Origin: a virus
Virus record (IMG/VR): IMGVR_UViG_3300044616_000676
Span: 1 to 64,000 of that record
Strand: one strand, 5' to 3'
DNA: 64,000 bases
Position numbers and translations under genes: made by a program
In this document: piece by piece, positions 42,583 to 50,398 of the stretch
Layout of the letters: each line of letters starts with the position of its first letter
Numbering within the stretch: position 1 is the first letter of the stretch
The notes under the pieces: generated by a model
The model's database searches: none
Told to the model about the DNA's origin: nothing
The model's input: only the letters and a program-made list of their open reading frames with translations

Positions 42583-42947
42583 GTGATCGAAGTGTAATTG
42601 GCTAGAACTTCTGCGCTGCCTTCAAGTGGAGTAAAGACATAGCCGGGATTGGAATTGTCCTCAGTTTCAATCTGCCAGAAGTATTTACCAACAGGCAGTT
42701 TATACCTTCCCGGATTGATCGTGAAAGTCCAGTTGACTGCACTTGTGATCGTGATGTCGCTGTTTGCCGTAGTAAGCTCTAAAGCCGGAACGGTGTTTTG
42801 CGGACTTGTCTTAAAGCCCATCTTGACCGATGCAAGATCGCCGGGAGCCAACGGATTCTGAATGGTAATGGATGGAAAACCATTCCAAGTGTCACCAGAC
42901 ACCCAGACGACCATCGCGTTGACTTCTGGCGAGTTTGCAGGGCGCAT
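42579..42947 (-). CDS. Small beta-rich virion protein (122 aa)
   Basis: Immunoglobulin-like strand pattern (WTFTINPGRYKLPVGKYFWQIETED), also seen in upper-baseplate-like adaptor modules. Overlaps the fibre gene by four bases and is likely to be the fibre's adaptor. Function inferred. Confidence 0.55.
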   Translation of the reverse strand: MRPANSPEVNAMVVWVSGDTWNGFPSITIQNPLAPGDLASVKMGFKTSPQNTVPALELTTANSDITITSAVNWTFTINPGRYKLPVGKYFWQIETEDNSNPGYVFTPLEGSAEVLANYTSIT

Positions 42948-42961
42948 GAAGATATGGCGAT

Positions 42962-43129
42962 TTATGCAACCAGCGAGCGCAACTGGTTGATAGTGGATTG
43001 AGTGGTCATAATATCCGCATCAAGCAGTTGCACCAAAGTAATGTCTCCACGCTGCTCGGCAGAGCTACGTTGCTGAGTGTAGTGCGAAATGCGGTTTTCG
43101 AGAAGGACGATGAGCTGTTGGGGTGTCAT
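42962..43129 (-). CDS. Small helical protein (55 aa)
   Basis: MTPQQLIVLLENRISHYTQQ followed by LVQLLDADIMTTQSTINQLR: one helical hairpin. It fills the gap between the 1000-residue protein and the small beta-rich protein. The start follows a GGGG purine stretch that could be a ribosome-binding site. Confidence 0.55.
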   Translation of the reverse strand: MTPQQLIVLLENRISHYTQQRSSAEQRGDITLVQLLDADIMTTQSTINQLRSLVA

Positions 43130-43140
43130 GGGGAGGAGAA

Positions 43141-46100
43141 TTATTGAGCGGCAAAGCCTTGAGCAGACAAGAATACAGCGCCAGCTCCAGAAGCGGTGGC
43201 TGTTTGCACAAGCAAATTGGTATTAACCGATCCACGAAGGGGGGCCGGGAATACAATTTGACCCGCTGGGCGTCCAGTTGTGGGAATGCGCGTTTGCCAT
43301 AGCACCTTTTGGAAGGTGGCGGTCACACCCGTTCCTGAAATTGCCAACGTGGAACCACCGCGAGTTGCAGAAAGCGTAATCGTGGTAGTAGCGGGCGTTG
43401 TTAAAACAAAGTAAGTCACGCCAGTTGAGATGCCAGTCACCGTTGACGCTGTAAATACTACCGCATCACCAATACGAAGGTTGTGAGTGGTCGAGACGGT
43501 AAGCGTGTTTGAAGCGATTGTTTGGGACGAGCAAGTAAGGTCAGGCTCGCGGATACGGAGGTCAGTAGCGTTGGTGAGAGTTTCAGATAGCAGATCAATG
43601 CTGGTGACATAGTTGCAAAGCGATGCGCCAGCCGCTTCTTTAATTTGAAAGCTCGTTGTCGTGTTTGCAATACCACCAATCGGTGCTGGAGTTTGCCACG
43701 AAACTTCAGGTATTGAGTAAGGATGTGTGACCGTAGCAGCACCCGCTGTCATGGTGATACGAGCAGCATCGCCAGCAACAAGGGTTGTTGGTGCCATCGC
43801 TGTGCGAACCACACCGCCGACCACAAGAGGGTTTGCGCCAGCCGCAGCATCTTCGGCAGCACCGCCGCCGGTAATCGCTGAAACGGTCGAAACCGTAGTC
43901 ACGGTGCCGGAAGAAATAGTGACCGCTGGAGTGTTTTGCACCGCAACAGGAGCGGCAGCGGCAATGTCACCCGTGGGGCGAGCCAACATTTCAACACGCA
44001 GACGATCATAGTCAAAAATGCGAACATAGCTCAAACGAAGGTCGGTGCGGCGAACAAGGCCACCACCAGCATTTGTAACTGCAAAATCAGCAGGGAGGCT
44101 GCGCTGTCCAGAAAACGGCAGAACCAGAACAAGGGTGGTCGTGGCAAGGTTGGCAACCTTCCAAGGTCCATCAACGCCAAGCGAAGCAGAACCAACCGCA
44201 TCGGCACGCACACCGATAAGTTCAACCAGATCACCAATGACTGCGCCAGCCCAAGTGCCAGAGCCAACAAGGGTCAACTGACGAGTCCCATCTGAGAGAG
44301 TGGACAATGTGGCAGTGGAAACAACTTGGGTGATAGCTCCGGGAAGGGCGTTTTGACCCAAAATTTTAGAAATAAATCCACCGCGAGTTGTGGCAGTTAC
44401 GGCAGCACCCCACACAACGGTAAAGGTTGTAGCGTCCACAACAGAAGCCACCGCAGCAGCAGTGGTTAAGTTGGCAAAGTTCGTCTGGTCGCGTGTGCCA
44501 TAAGCAACAATCAAATCACCAACCGTCAGGCCATGAGCCGTTGCGGTGGTTACAGTTGCCGTGGTAGTGCCAGATTTTACTGCTGTAATGATTTGAGCGC
44601 CCGGAACCGTCAATGAGCGGTTGTTGTTGGCACGAATACGCAATTCATAAGAAGCAGTTGGATCGGGGCAAACTTGGGTTCGCACCAAACGATTTGTGGA
44701 TTGAGCTACCGCATCCACAGCGGAATCAGACCATTGAGTGCGGTCAGATTGAATCACCATACGGAACTCATTTGTAGGCGTAAATGAGTAGGTATATGGA
44801 ACAGAACCCGCAATCTGAATGGAAGCAGTCGTTCCAATAGTTGCGCTTTGGTTGCCTGCAACTGTTCCAGAAGGAAGCGCATCTCCACTTTCACTGCGAA
44901 TATAAAGAGAGGCGTTTGTAGCTGTGGCGTTCTCAAAAATCTGAGAGATACCGTTTTGCGCTTGCCCAAGTCGGCTGCGAGAAAAAATCACGGGGCTAAG
45001 GGCAAAAATGCCCGTTGCACCGACATCTGTAAAGGTAACAGCAGAAGTGCCAACGGTGGCAACGGAAGCCGCAAGAATATACTTGCGAAGAGCTTGTGCG
45101 GTCCCGGCTGTTACATGGACGGCTACTGCGTTAGGGACGCCTGAAACAACCGTCATTTCAGCGGCGGTATCAAAATCTACTGCGCGGGTAAGAACCCAAG
45201 GAGTCGAAACGCTACCAGCAGTAGTCAGAACATAAACACCGTTATTGGCAGTGGCGACTTCGTTTTTCACCAAAAGACGACTACCAACCGAAAGGGCAAC
45301 TCCATCTTGAGCTGGGAATGCACCATTCGCTGAAGCAGTCAAAGTGGCACCAACACCAGATGCACCGTTGGCATAAGCATTTGCAGGTAGCGCAGCCGTA
45401 GTTGCGGCTGCTACAATGCCGAGATACGATTGAGTGGACGGGATTGTTCCACCCGGACCAGCCGTAACCGTAAATTGAGTTGGGCTAGTAACAGTTGCAA
45501 CAACCAATGATGGGTAGGATACGCGAGTATCAAAAGAATTAGCTATGCCGATTGCTCGCCCCGGAGAAAGCAAGTGTGGAACAGTCGTATCAATCGTGAG
45601 GGTTGTGCCAGTTTGATACAACGAAACGATTGGAATATCTGCCGGAACAGGAATGGGCGATCCAGTGTCAACCACTTCAATCGAAAACTCTTGGCCCAAG
45701 GTTCTTTGGGACATTGAGGCTCCAATGCCAGTTTCAATCGGCATGGCAAATTGAGGGATGGACTCAATCGTGGTTTGAGTATCAGCAACCAAGGGGCTTT
45801 TGGAAACCACTAGATAACTGGCAGCAGCGGCATTTCCGTCCACATAAACCAAATCACCACTAGCAAGGCTTTGATTCCAATTTGTTCCGGGAGTGTAATT
45901 TTCAAACGCATCACGGAACTTCGTTGTGATATTGGAAGCAGAATTGACCTCAATGGGGTTCGTGATGCTCGAAACCGTAATAGGGTTGGTCACCGTGACA
46001 TCGCCATCAGAGGAATTGCCAGCAGCAACCACCAACTGTCGCAGGAGAGGAACAGTATCGTAAGCAATAAAACCCTGTGGGATACCAAGATTATCGAGGG

Positions 46101-46143
46101 CAGATTGGATTTTAGCGGGAGATGCAATGTTAGAACCACTCAT
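43141..46143 (-). CDS. Large beta-rich tail or fibre protein (1000 aa)
   Basis: Extremely rich in Ala, Thr, Val and Gly. Residues about 255-380 carry the ANAYANGASGVGATLTA...LLVKNEVATANNGVYVLTTAG module found in many phage tail proteins. At least three FCCH-like repeats (HGLTVGDLIVAYG, HNLRIGDAVVFTA...TGVTYFVL) lie in the second half. Probably a tail hub or fibre. The largest gene of the fibre cluster. Confidence 0.7.
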   Translation of the reverse strand: MSGSNIASPAKIQSALDNLGIPQGFIAYDTVPLLRQLVVAAGNSSDGDVTVTNPITVSSITNPIEVNSASNITTKFRDAFENYTPGTNWNQSLASGDLVYVDGNAAAASYLVVSKSPLVADTQTTIESIPQFAMPIETGIGASMSQRTLGQEFSIEVVDTGSPIPVPADIPIVSLYQTGTTLTIDTTVPHLLSPGRAIGIANSFDTRVSYPSLVVATVTSPTQFTVTAGPGGTIPSTQSYLGIVAAATTAALPANAYANGASGVGATLTASANGAFPAQDGVALSVGSRLLVKNEVATANNGVYVLTTAGSVSTPWVLTRAVDFDTAAEMTVVSGVPNAVAVHVTAGTAQALRKYILAASVATVGTSAVTFTDVGATGIFALSPVIFSRSRLGQAQNGISQIFENATATNASLYIRSESGDALPSGTVAGNQSATIGTTASIQIAGSVPYTYSFTPTNEFRMVIQSDRTQWSDSAVDAVAQSTNRLVRTQVCPDPTASYELRIRANNNRSLTVPGAQIITAVKSGTTTATVTTATAHGLTVGDLIVAYGTRDQTNFANLTTAAAVASVVDATTFTVVWGAAVTATTRGGFISKILGQNALPGAITQVVSTATLSTLSDGTRQLTLVGSGTWAGAVIGDLVELIGVRADAVGSASLGVDGPWKVANLATTTLVLVLPFSGQRSLPADFAVTNAGGGLVRRTDLRLSYVRIFDYDRLRVEMLARPTGDIAAAAPVAVQNTPAVTISSGTVTTVSTVSAITGGGAAEDAAAGANPLVVGGVVRTAMAPTTLVAGDAARITMTAGAATVTHPYSIPEVSWQTPAPIGGIANTTTSFQIKEAAGASLCNYVTSIDLLSETLTNATDLRIREPDLTCSSQTIASNTLTVSTTHNLRIGDAVVFTASTVTGISTGVTYFVLTTPATTTITLSATRGGSTLAISGTGVTATFQKVLWQTRIPTTGRPAGQIVFPAPLRGSVNTNLLVQTATASGAGAVFLSAQGFAAQ

Positions 46144-46190
46144 GGGAGATAGTTAGGTTAAAATTGAACAAAAAACAATGGAATTGATGA

Positions 46191-46595
46191 CTATTTAGTC
46201 ATCCTCATTTTGCCTTCACGAAACTTACGAATCGAGGCCATCAAGCCTTCGCCTTCGTCTTCTTCTTCGCCGCCAGTTTCGCGGAAGGTTTCTTCGGCGG
46301 CTTCATCAGATGCCTCGTCAGCACCCTCAGTTTCTTCTTCTCCACTTTCTTCCTCAACGGTTTCCTCGGCCTGTTCAGGCTCTTCGGTTTCCATTTCGGG
46401 TTCGGGTTCGGAAGCAAATTCAAAGCCATCAGCAGACTTGAGCTGAAGCTGGTCACCCACCTTGTGAGCCTTGACCAAAATTTCAAATTCTTCTCCATCT
46501 TTTTTGTTTTCAGGGACTTTGAAGCCAGCGGGAATTGGGATGAGAACTCCCTTTTCGGAAGGTTCTTCAGCGATGATGAGGGAAGGGAGTTTCAT
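46191..46595 (-). CDS. Acidic head-module protein (134 aa)
   Basis: A short N-terminal domain (LIIAEEPSEKGVLIPIPAGFKVPE) is followed by about 50 residues almost wholly Glu, then a basic C-terminal FREGKMRMTK. It lies 70 bases downstream of the capsid gene. It could be a decoration or assembly protein. Confidence 0.55.
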   Translation of the reverse strand: MKLPSLIIAEEPSEKGVLIPIPAGFKVPENKKDGEEFEILVKAHKVGDQLQLKSADGFEFASEPEPEMETEEPEQAEETVEEESGEEETEGADEASDEAAEETFRETGGEEEDEGEGLMASIRKFREGKMRMTK

Positions 46596-46664
46596 AGGGG
46601 AAAATGTATTAATGTGGAAAACCAGCCTCCGCCCGACTTGAGCGGAGGCTGGGTTGAGGGTTTA

Positions 46665-47840
46665 TTAGTATGCAGGGCAGACCGTTCCGGTCACAGCGGT
46701 GCAACGCTTCACCATGAGGGCGTAAGCATAGCGGCGCTTGACGGTGGGTTTCCAGCCAGCAACCATCCAAGCCCACCAGCGACCATTGTTCTCAAGCGGG
46801 TTGAGAGTTTCGTTGGCGATATTGCGCCAGACGATCTCACCGTTGTAGTTCGGAGCAAGGAACTTGGTGTCCTCACCGACCGTGGAACGGGAAGGTGGAG
46901 TCTGACGGATGACGGCTTCTGGATGCCACAGGTAGATGACTTCGTAGCCAGCGGTCAGGTATGCCGGATTCACGATGCTTTGCGTGCCGATAGTGGCAGC
47001 AGCGGTCGTGTAGTAAGGAACCTGAACGTAAGCACCGTTCACGAAGTTGTAGCGAGGCATACGATAGTCGATGCAGTGCATGAAACCGCCATAAGGACGG
47101 TCAACACCCCAAGACTGAAGGAGCTGAGCGCCTTCGTAGCCTTTGCCCATCTGAGCGAAGCGGAAGTCCTCACGGACGGAAGCCGAACCCTTGATGATTT
47201 GGCGGTGAGCTTCAGGCGACATGATTGCCGTGACGAGCGCAGCACCATTGGACATAGCGTAAGGCTCTTCGCCGCCACCGTCCTGCATGATACGGTCCCA
47301 AAGAGGATCAAGCTGATCCTGAGAGGCCATATATTCAGCGGGGGTGTTCGGGAACGTGCTGCCGCTACCTTCCGTTTGGGAGGTGTTGTTGATGATCTTG
47401 GTGCCAGCGTAATACTGGAACCAGTATTTAGAACGATCTTCCCAAGTATCAACGATGGTGTCGCTGAAGTTGGCGCGGATGTTCTTGACCTGCTCTTCAA
47501 ACAGATAACCAAATTGGGCATCCGTAAGACAGATGGTGGCCGAGTTGGTCATGTTCTGCTCGATCTGGTAAGCCTCCGTGCTGAGAGCAGGAGACACACT
47601 CGATGGGTCGGGCGTGCAGTTGTTATTGCTTCCATCGGGTTGAGTAACCTGAACCCATCCAGCACCACCAGTAGGGTTGGAGCGAAGGGTGTTGACGGTT
47701 ACGGGGTTAAAGCCGATTCCAAGAGGAAAGTTTTCCTTCTGGATAAGGGCTGCGACACGGCCTTTGGCACGCATCAGGCGACGAACACGTCCTTCAAGAC
47801 GGCTTGCATCATAAGCAAATTGTTCGGAGAGTGAGGGCAT
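46665..47840 (-). CDS. Major capsid protein
   Basis: 391 residues from MPSLSEQFAYDASRLEG (start 47840); an in-frame start 13 codons upstream gives a poor leader. Size, the helical N-arm with RLMRAKGRVAALIQ, and many Asn/Tyr/Trp-rich beta regions fit a HK97-like coat protein. The order portal, scaffold, capsid also fits. The family is not directly recognised, so the call rests on position and length. Confidence 0.75.
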   Translation of the reverse strand: MPSLSEQFAYDASRLEGRVRRLMRAKGRVAALIQKENFPLGIGFNPVTVNTLRSNPTGGAGWVQVTQPDGSNNNCTPDPSSVSPALSTEAYQIEQNMTNSATICLTDAQFGYLFEEQVKNIRANFSDTIVDTWEDRSKYWFQYYAGTKIINNTSQTEGSGSTFPNTPAEYMASQDQLDPLWDRIMQDGGGEEPYAMSNGAALVTAIMSPEAHRQIIKGSASVREDFRFAQMGKGYEGAQLLQSWGVDRPYGGFMHCIDYRMPRYNFVNGAYVQVPYYTTAAATIGTQSIVNPAYLTAGYEVIYLWHPEAVIRQTPPSRSTVGEDTKFLAPNYNGEIVWRNIANETLNPLENNGRWWAWMVAGWKPTVKRRYAYALMVKRCTAVTGTVCPAY

Positions 47841-47885
47841 GTGTGTAGATGATTTGGATTTTGCGGTGCTGCATACCATTCTCGA

Positions 47886-47930
47886 CGCAGCAAAGAGTTG
47901 CCCGCACAGTGCGGGACTTGCTGGACGATT
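47886..47930 (-). terminator. GC-rich hairpin upstream of the capsid gene
   Basis: CCCGCA-CAG-TGCGGG at about 47900-47914 forms a six-pair stem with a three-base loop, without a following T run on either strand. It may be an mRNA-processing or stabilising hairpin in the capsid leader rather than a terminator. Confidence 0.3.
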
Positions 47931-48058
47931 GGCGAGCTATCCAATCAGGGTTTGGCCCTTGTTATTGCTCCTAGAAACCGTTATTGATACTTGAGCAAAG
48001 TATCCCGAACGATGGCGGATTTTTAACTCAATTAAAGTATTGGCATCAAACAAAAATC

Positions 48059-48087
48059 TTGCAAGTGGTTTTTTTGTATGATACAAA
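48059..48087 (+). promoter_or_regulatory. Promoter with overlapping palindromic operator for the HNH gene
   Basis: TTGCAA (48059-48064), a 17-base spacer and TACAAA (48082-48087). Across spacer and -10 lies a perfect odd palindrome, TTTTTGTATGATACAAAAA (48071-48089), well placed for a repressor. It predicts a transcript beginning near 48094 with the hairpin at 48092. Confidence 0.5.
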
Positions 48088-48091
48088 AACA

Positions 48092-48124
48092 AAGCCGCAA
48101 TGGACTGCAATCCAAAGCGGCTTC
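48092..48124 (+). promoter_or_regulatory. 5' stem-loop of the HNH transcript
   Basis: AAGCCGC (48092-48098) pairs with GCGGCTT (48117-48123), enclosing TGGA/TCCA. Located at the predicted 5' end, it could protect the RNA or act as a terminator for leftward transcripts. Confidence 0.45.
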
Positions 48125-48147
48125 TAACCTCAGAACACACCACAATT

Positions 48148-48849
48148 ATGTCTGAAGCTGACAATAATCTATTACCAATCGTCAAAAAACACAAGCGGGG
48201 AGATGTCCGTAAAGATGGAAAAGTTTTTTGGAATTTACAATCCAATCAAACTGAATACTGGGTATCCAAAGAGCTTTTTCTTCATTTAAAGAAATGTGCT
48301 CACGAAAAATATAGAGCTTCTTTTAAAAGCAAAGCTACTGGGAAACCTCGCGGCAAAAAACCAGATTCTCTTGAAGTTCGAGAAGCCAAGAAACGTGAAA
48401 AATATATCAAATACCGAGCAAATCCTGAACAAGTAGAAAAGCAACGATTAGCTCGCATTGCATGGCAAAAACGAAACAAAGATCGTTTAAACGCCAAACA
48501 TAAAGAAAAACGCGACAATGATCCCATTTTTGCCACTGCTCATCGAATTCGCAGATTAACAAATTTTGCCTTTGAGCGAAAAGGTTACAAGAAAAATGGA
48601 ACAACTGAACAAGTTCTTGGTTGCACTTGGGAAGAGTTAAAAGTTCATATTGAGTCTAAATTTTTGCCGGGAATGAATTGGGAGAATCGAAATCAATGGC
48701 ACATTGATCACATTATTCCTTTAGCATCCGCCAAAACACCAAAAGAGATTGAAGATTTATGCAAATGGCACAACCTCCAACCTCTTTGGCGCGAAGATAA
48801 CCTCAAGAAAGGCGCAAAGTTAATTACCGCCCATATTGACCTCGGATAG
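48148..48849 (+). CDS. HNH endonuclease-like protein inserted antisense between capsid and scaffold genes
   Basis: 233 residues from ATG 48148; the upstream ATG at 48100 lies inside the leader hairpin. A basic N-terminal half resembles DNA-binding linkers (KKREKYIKYRANPEQVEKQR). The C-terminal core has WHIDHIIPLASAKTPKEIEDLCKWHNLQPLW, the HNH signature of phage homing proteins. The gene is AT-rich and reads opposite to the head genes. It overlaps the scaffold gene's 3' end by 26 bases. Confidence 0.85.
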   Translation: MSEADNNLLPIVKKHKRGDVRKDGKVFWNLQSNQTEYWVSKELFLHLKKCAHEKYRASFKSKATGKPRGKKPDSLEVREAKKREKYIKYRANPEQVEKQRLARIAWQKRNKDRLNAKHKEKRDNDPIFATAHRIRRLTNFAFERKGYKKNGTTEQVLGCTWEELKVHIESKFLPGMNWENRNQWHIDHIIPLASAKTPKEIEDLCKWHNLQPLWREDNLKKGAKLITAHIDLG

Positions 48850-50038
48850 CTTGGAACAACGCATCGTCATCTTCATCTGCGGCTGGCTTTTTAGCCTCAG
48901 GTTGGCGACCATTTGAGCTAGGCGTGGCAGCAGATAGGGCTTTATTGGCTTTGCGGAGGTCTGAAAGCTCTTTCCTCATGCCATTAAGCTGCTCAATCAG
49001 CACAGCGGCCAAATGGGGTGCTTGAGCCTGCAAAGCGCGATCTTCTGGCGTATCTGCGATCTTGGCTTCTTTGAGTGCGCTAAGAAGTTCGGCACGTTGC
49101 TCTTGGGGAAGCTGTTTGAGAAGCGGTCCCATTTGCGTCTCAATCATCTTGGTGGACGATTCAACGGCAGTTTGCCAAGCCTTTTGTTCCTCAAGTGTCT
49201 GCCTGGTAACAGTTTGCTTCTTTTCGTGTTCGTAAGCAGCACGGTTTTTGGCAGCATTTCCCTCCAAATCGGCTTCTTTCTTCCAGATTTTGTGAAGCTC
49301 ATTAGCCTTGTCCAAAATGGTCTTGGCAATGGCAGTTGGAACTTCGTCGTCAGCATCCTTCAACACCTTCTCAATGGCAAGGTTGCGCTTCCACTCAGAG
49401 ATTTCAGTGAAGGCTTTGGCTAGGCCATCCTTGTCAATATGAAACTCCGACACCATTTCGCTGATGTCCGTGTCAATTTCGCTGATGGGTTGGGCAATTT
49501 CTTTTTGATATGTTTCCGAAAGTTTGAAGTCGGTCATGTCTCGGAATTGGCGCAACTCTTCAAGTTCCTTAGTCACCTCGTCGTCGAAAACGGGTTTCTT
49601 TTTGAACTCTTCATACTCAGCTTTGAGCTTTTCAAACTCAGGCTTCAGCTTCTCGTATTCCTCCTTGACTTGCTTCAAGCCTTTCCAAGTGGCTTTTTCC
49701 TTCTCGGTGGCGACTCGATTCTTGTAAGTCGGAATGTCGTCCTCGCCTTCTTCTTGGGTTTCAGATGCTTCTTCTTCAGCAGCTTCCTCTTCTACCTTCA
49801 GCTTTTCCTTGAGGGACTTAGGCTTGTTTTCCGCAGGGTTTTCCGTTTTGTTCTCTTGTTGTTTTTGAGGCTTTTCAGCGGTCTTTTCCTGTTTCATCAC
49901 AGGATCGGTCTGCTGTTCGGTTTTGGCTTCAGGCGCTTGACGAATAGCGTCCCGAAGTGAGCTAAAGTCGTCCTCCATTTGAATCTGGGGAGCGGCTTCT
50001 GTTTGTGGTGCGGTAGGTGCGGCTTGTGCGGGGTCCAT
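48824..50038 (-). CDS. Capsid scaffold protein candidate (404 aa)
   Basis: Highly charged and helical. An acidic, Gln/Glu/Pro-rich N-terminus (1-110), long coiled coils (EEYEKLKPEFEKLKAEYEEF) and a C-terminal tail ending DDDALFQAIRGQYGR, the usual capsid-binding end. It sits between portal and capsid genes, as scaffolds do. Confidence 0.75.
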   Translation of the reverse strand: MDPAQAAPTAPQTEAAPQIQMEDDFSSLRDAIRQAPEAKTEQQTDPVMKQEKTAEKPQKQQENKTENPAENKPKSLKEKLKVEEEAAEEEASETQEEGEDDIPTYKNRVATEKEKATWKGLKQVKEEYEKLKPEFEKLKAEYEEFKKKPVFDDEVTKELEELRQFRDMTDFKLSETYQKEIAQPISEIDTDISEMVSEFHIDKDGLAKAFTEISEWKRNLAIEKVLKDADDEVPTAIAKTILDKANELHKIWKKEADLEGNAAKNRAAYEHEKKQTVTRQTLEEQKAWQTAVESSTKMIETQMGPLLKQLPQEQRAELLSALKEAKIADTPEDRALQAQAPHLAAVLIEQLNGMRKELSDLRKANKALSAATPSSNGRQPEAKKPAADEDDDALFQAIRGQYGR

Positions 50039-50044
50039 ATTGGG

Positions 50045-50398
50045 TTATTTCAAGTGTTTGCGGAGCTTTTCAGGAAGGTTCTCCAGCCGAAGATCAGGCG
50101 GCAACGTGTGTTCAAATGGTGTTTCCGTCTTTTCGTCTTCTGGAGCTTCATTCAGCGGGAACGTCATGCTAATCAAAGCAGACAGAACCTCGTTGATGCC
50201 CACCTTGCGATGGTAGTCATGGGCAATAATGGTATCGGGATGCACGCCAGCATAGATTTCCGGCATGGATTTTGGCACGCCAGCATCACGAATGGCGTCA
50301 AGCGCACTTCTTAACACCGGATGCTGAAGGAGTTCGTTAAGTTGCGCTCGGTTACTATCAATTTTCCGAAACGCGATGGTTTGTCGATTTTGGATCAT
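50045..50398 (-). CDS. Hypothetical protein between portal and scaffold (117 aa)
   Basis: Helical N-terminus (RAQLNELLQHPVLRSALDAIRD), then PEIYAGVHPDTIIAHDYHRKVG and a Pro/Glu-rich tail. Overlaps the portal gene by four bases. Assembly factor by position. Confidence 0.55.
   Translation of the reverse strand: MIQNRQTIAFRKIDSNRAQLNELLQHPVLRSALDAIRDAGVPKSMPEIYAGVHPDTIIAHDYHRKVGINEVLSALISMTFPLNEAPEDEKTETPFEHTLPPDLRLENLPEKLRKHLK

Noticed and set aside
46464-47834. Rightward open frame of 456 codons opposite the capsid gene
   Set aside because: Shadow of a biased coding strand; its product is His/Arg/Thr-rich without motifs, and the capsid frame fits the operon.
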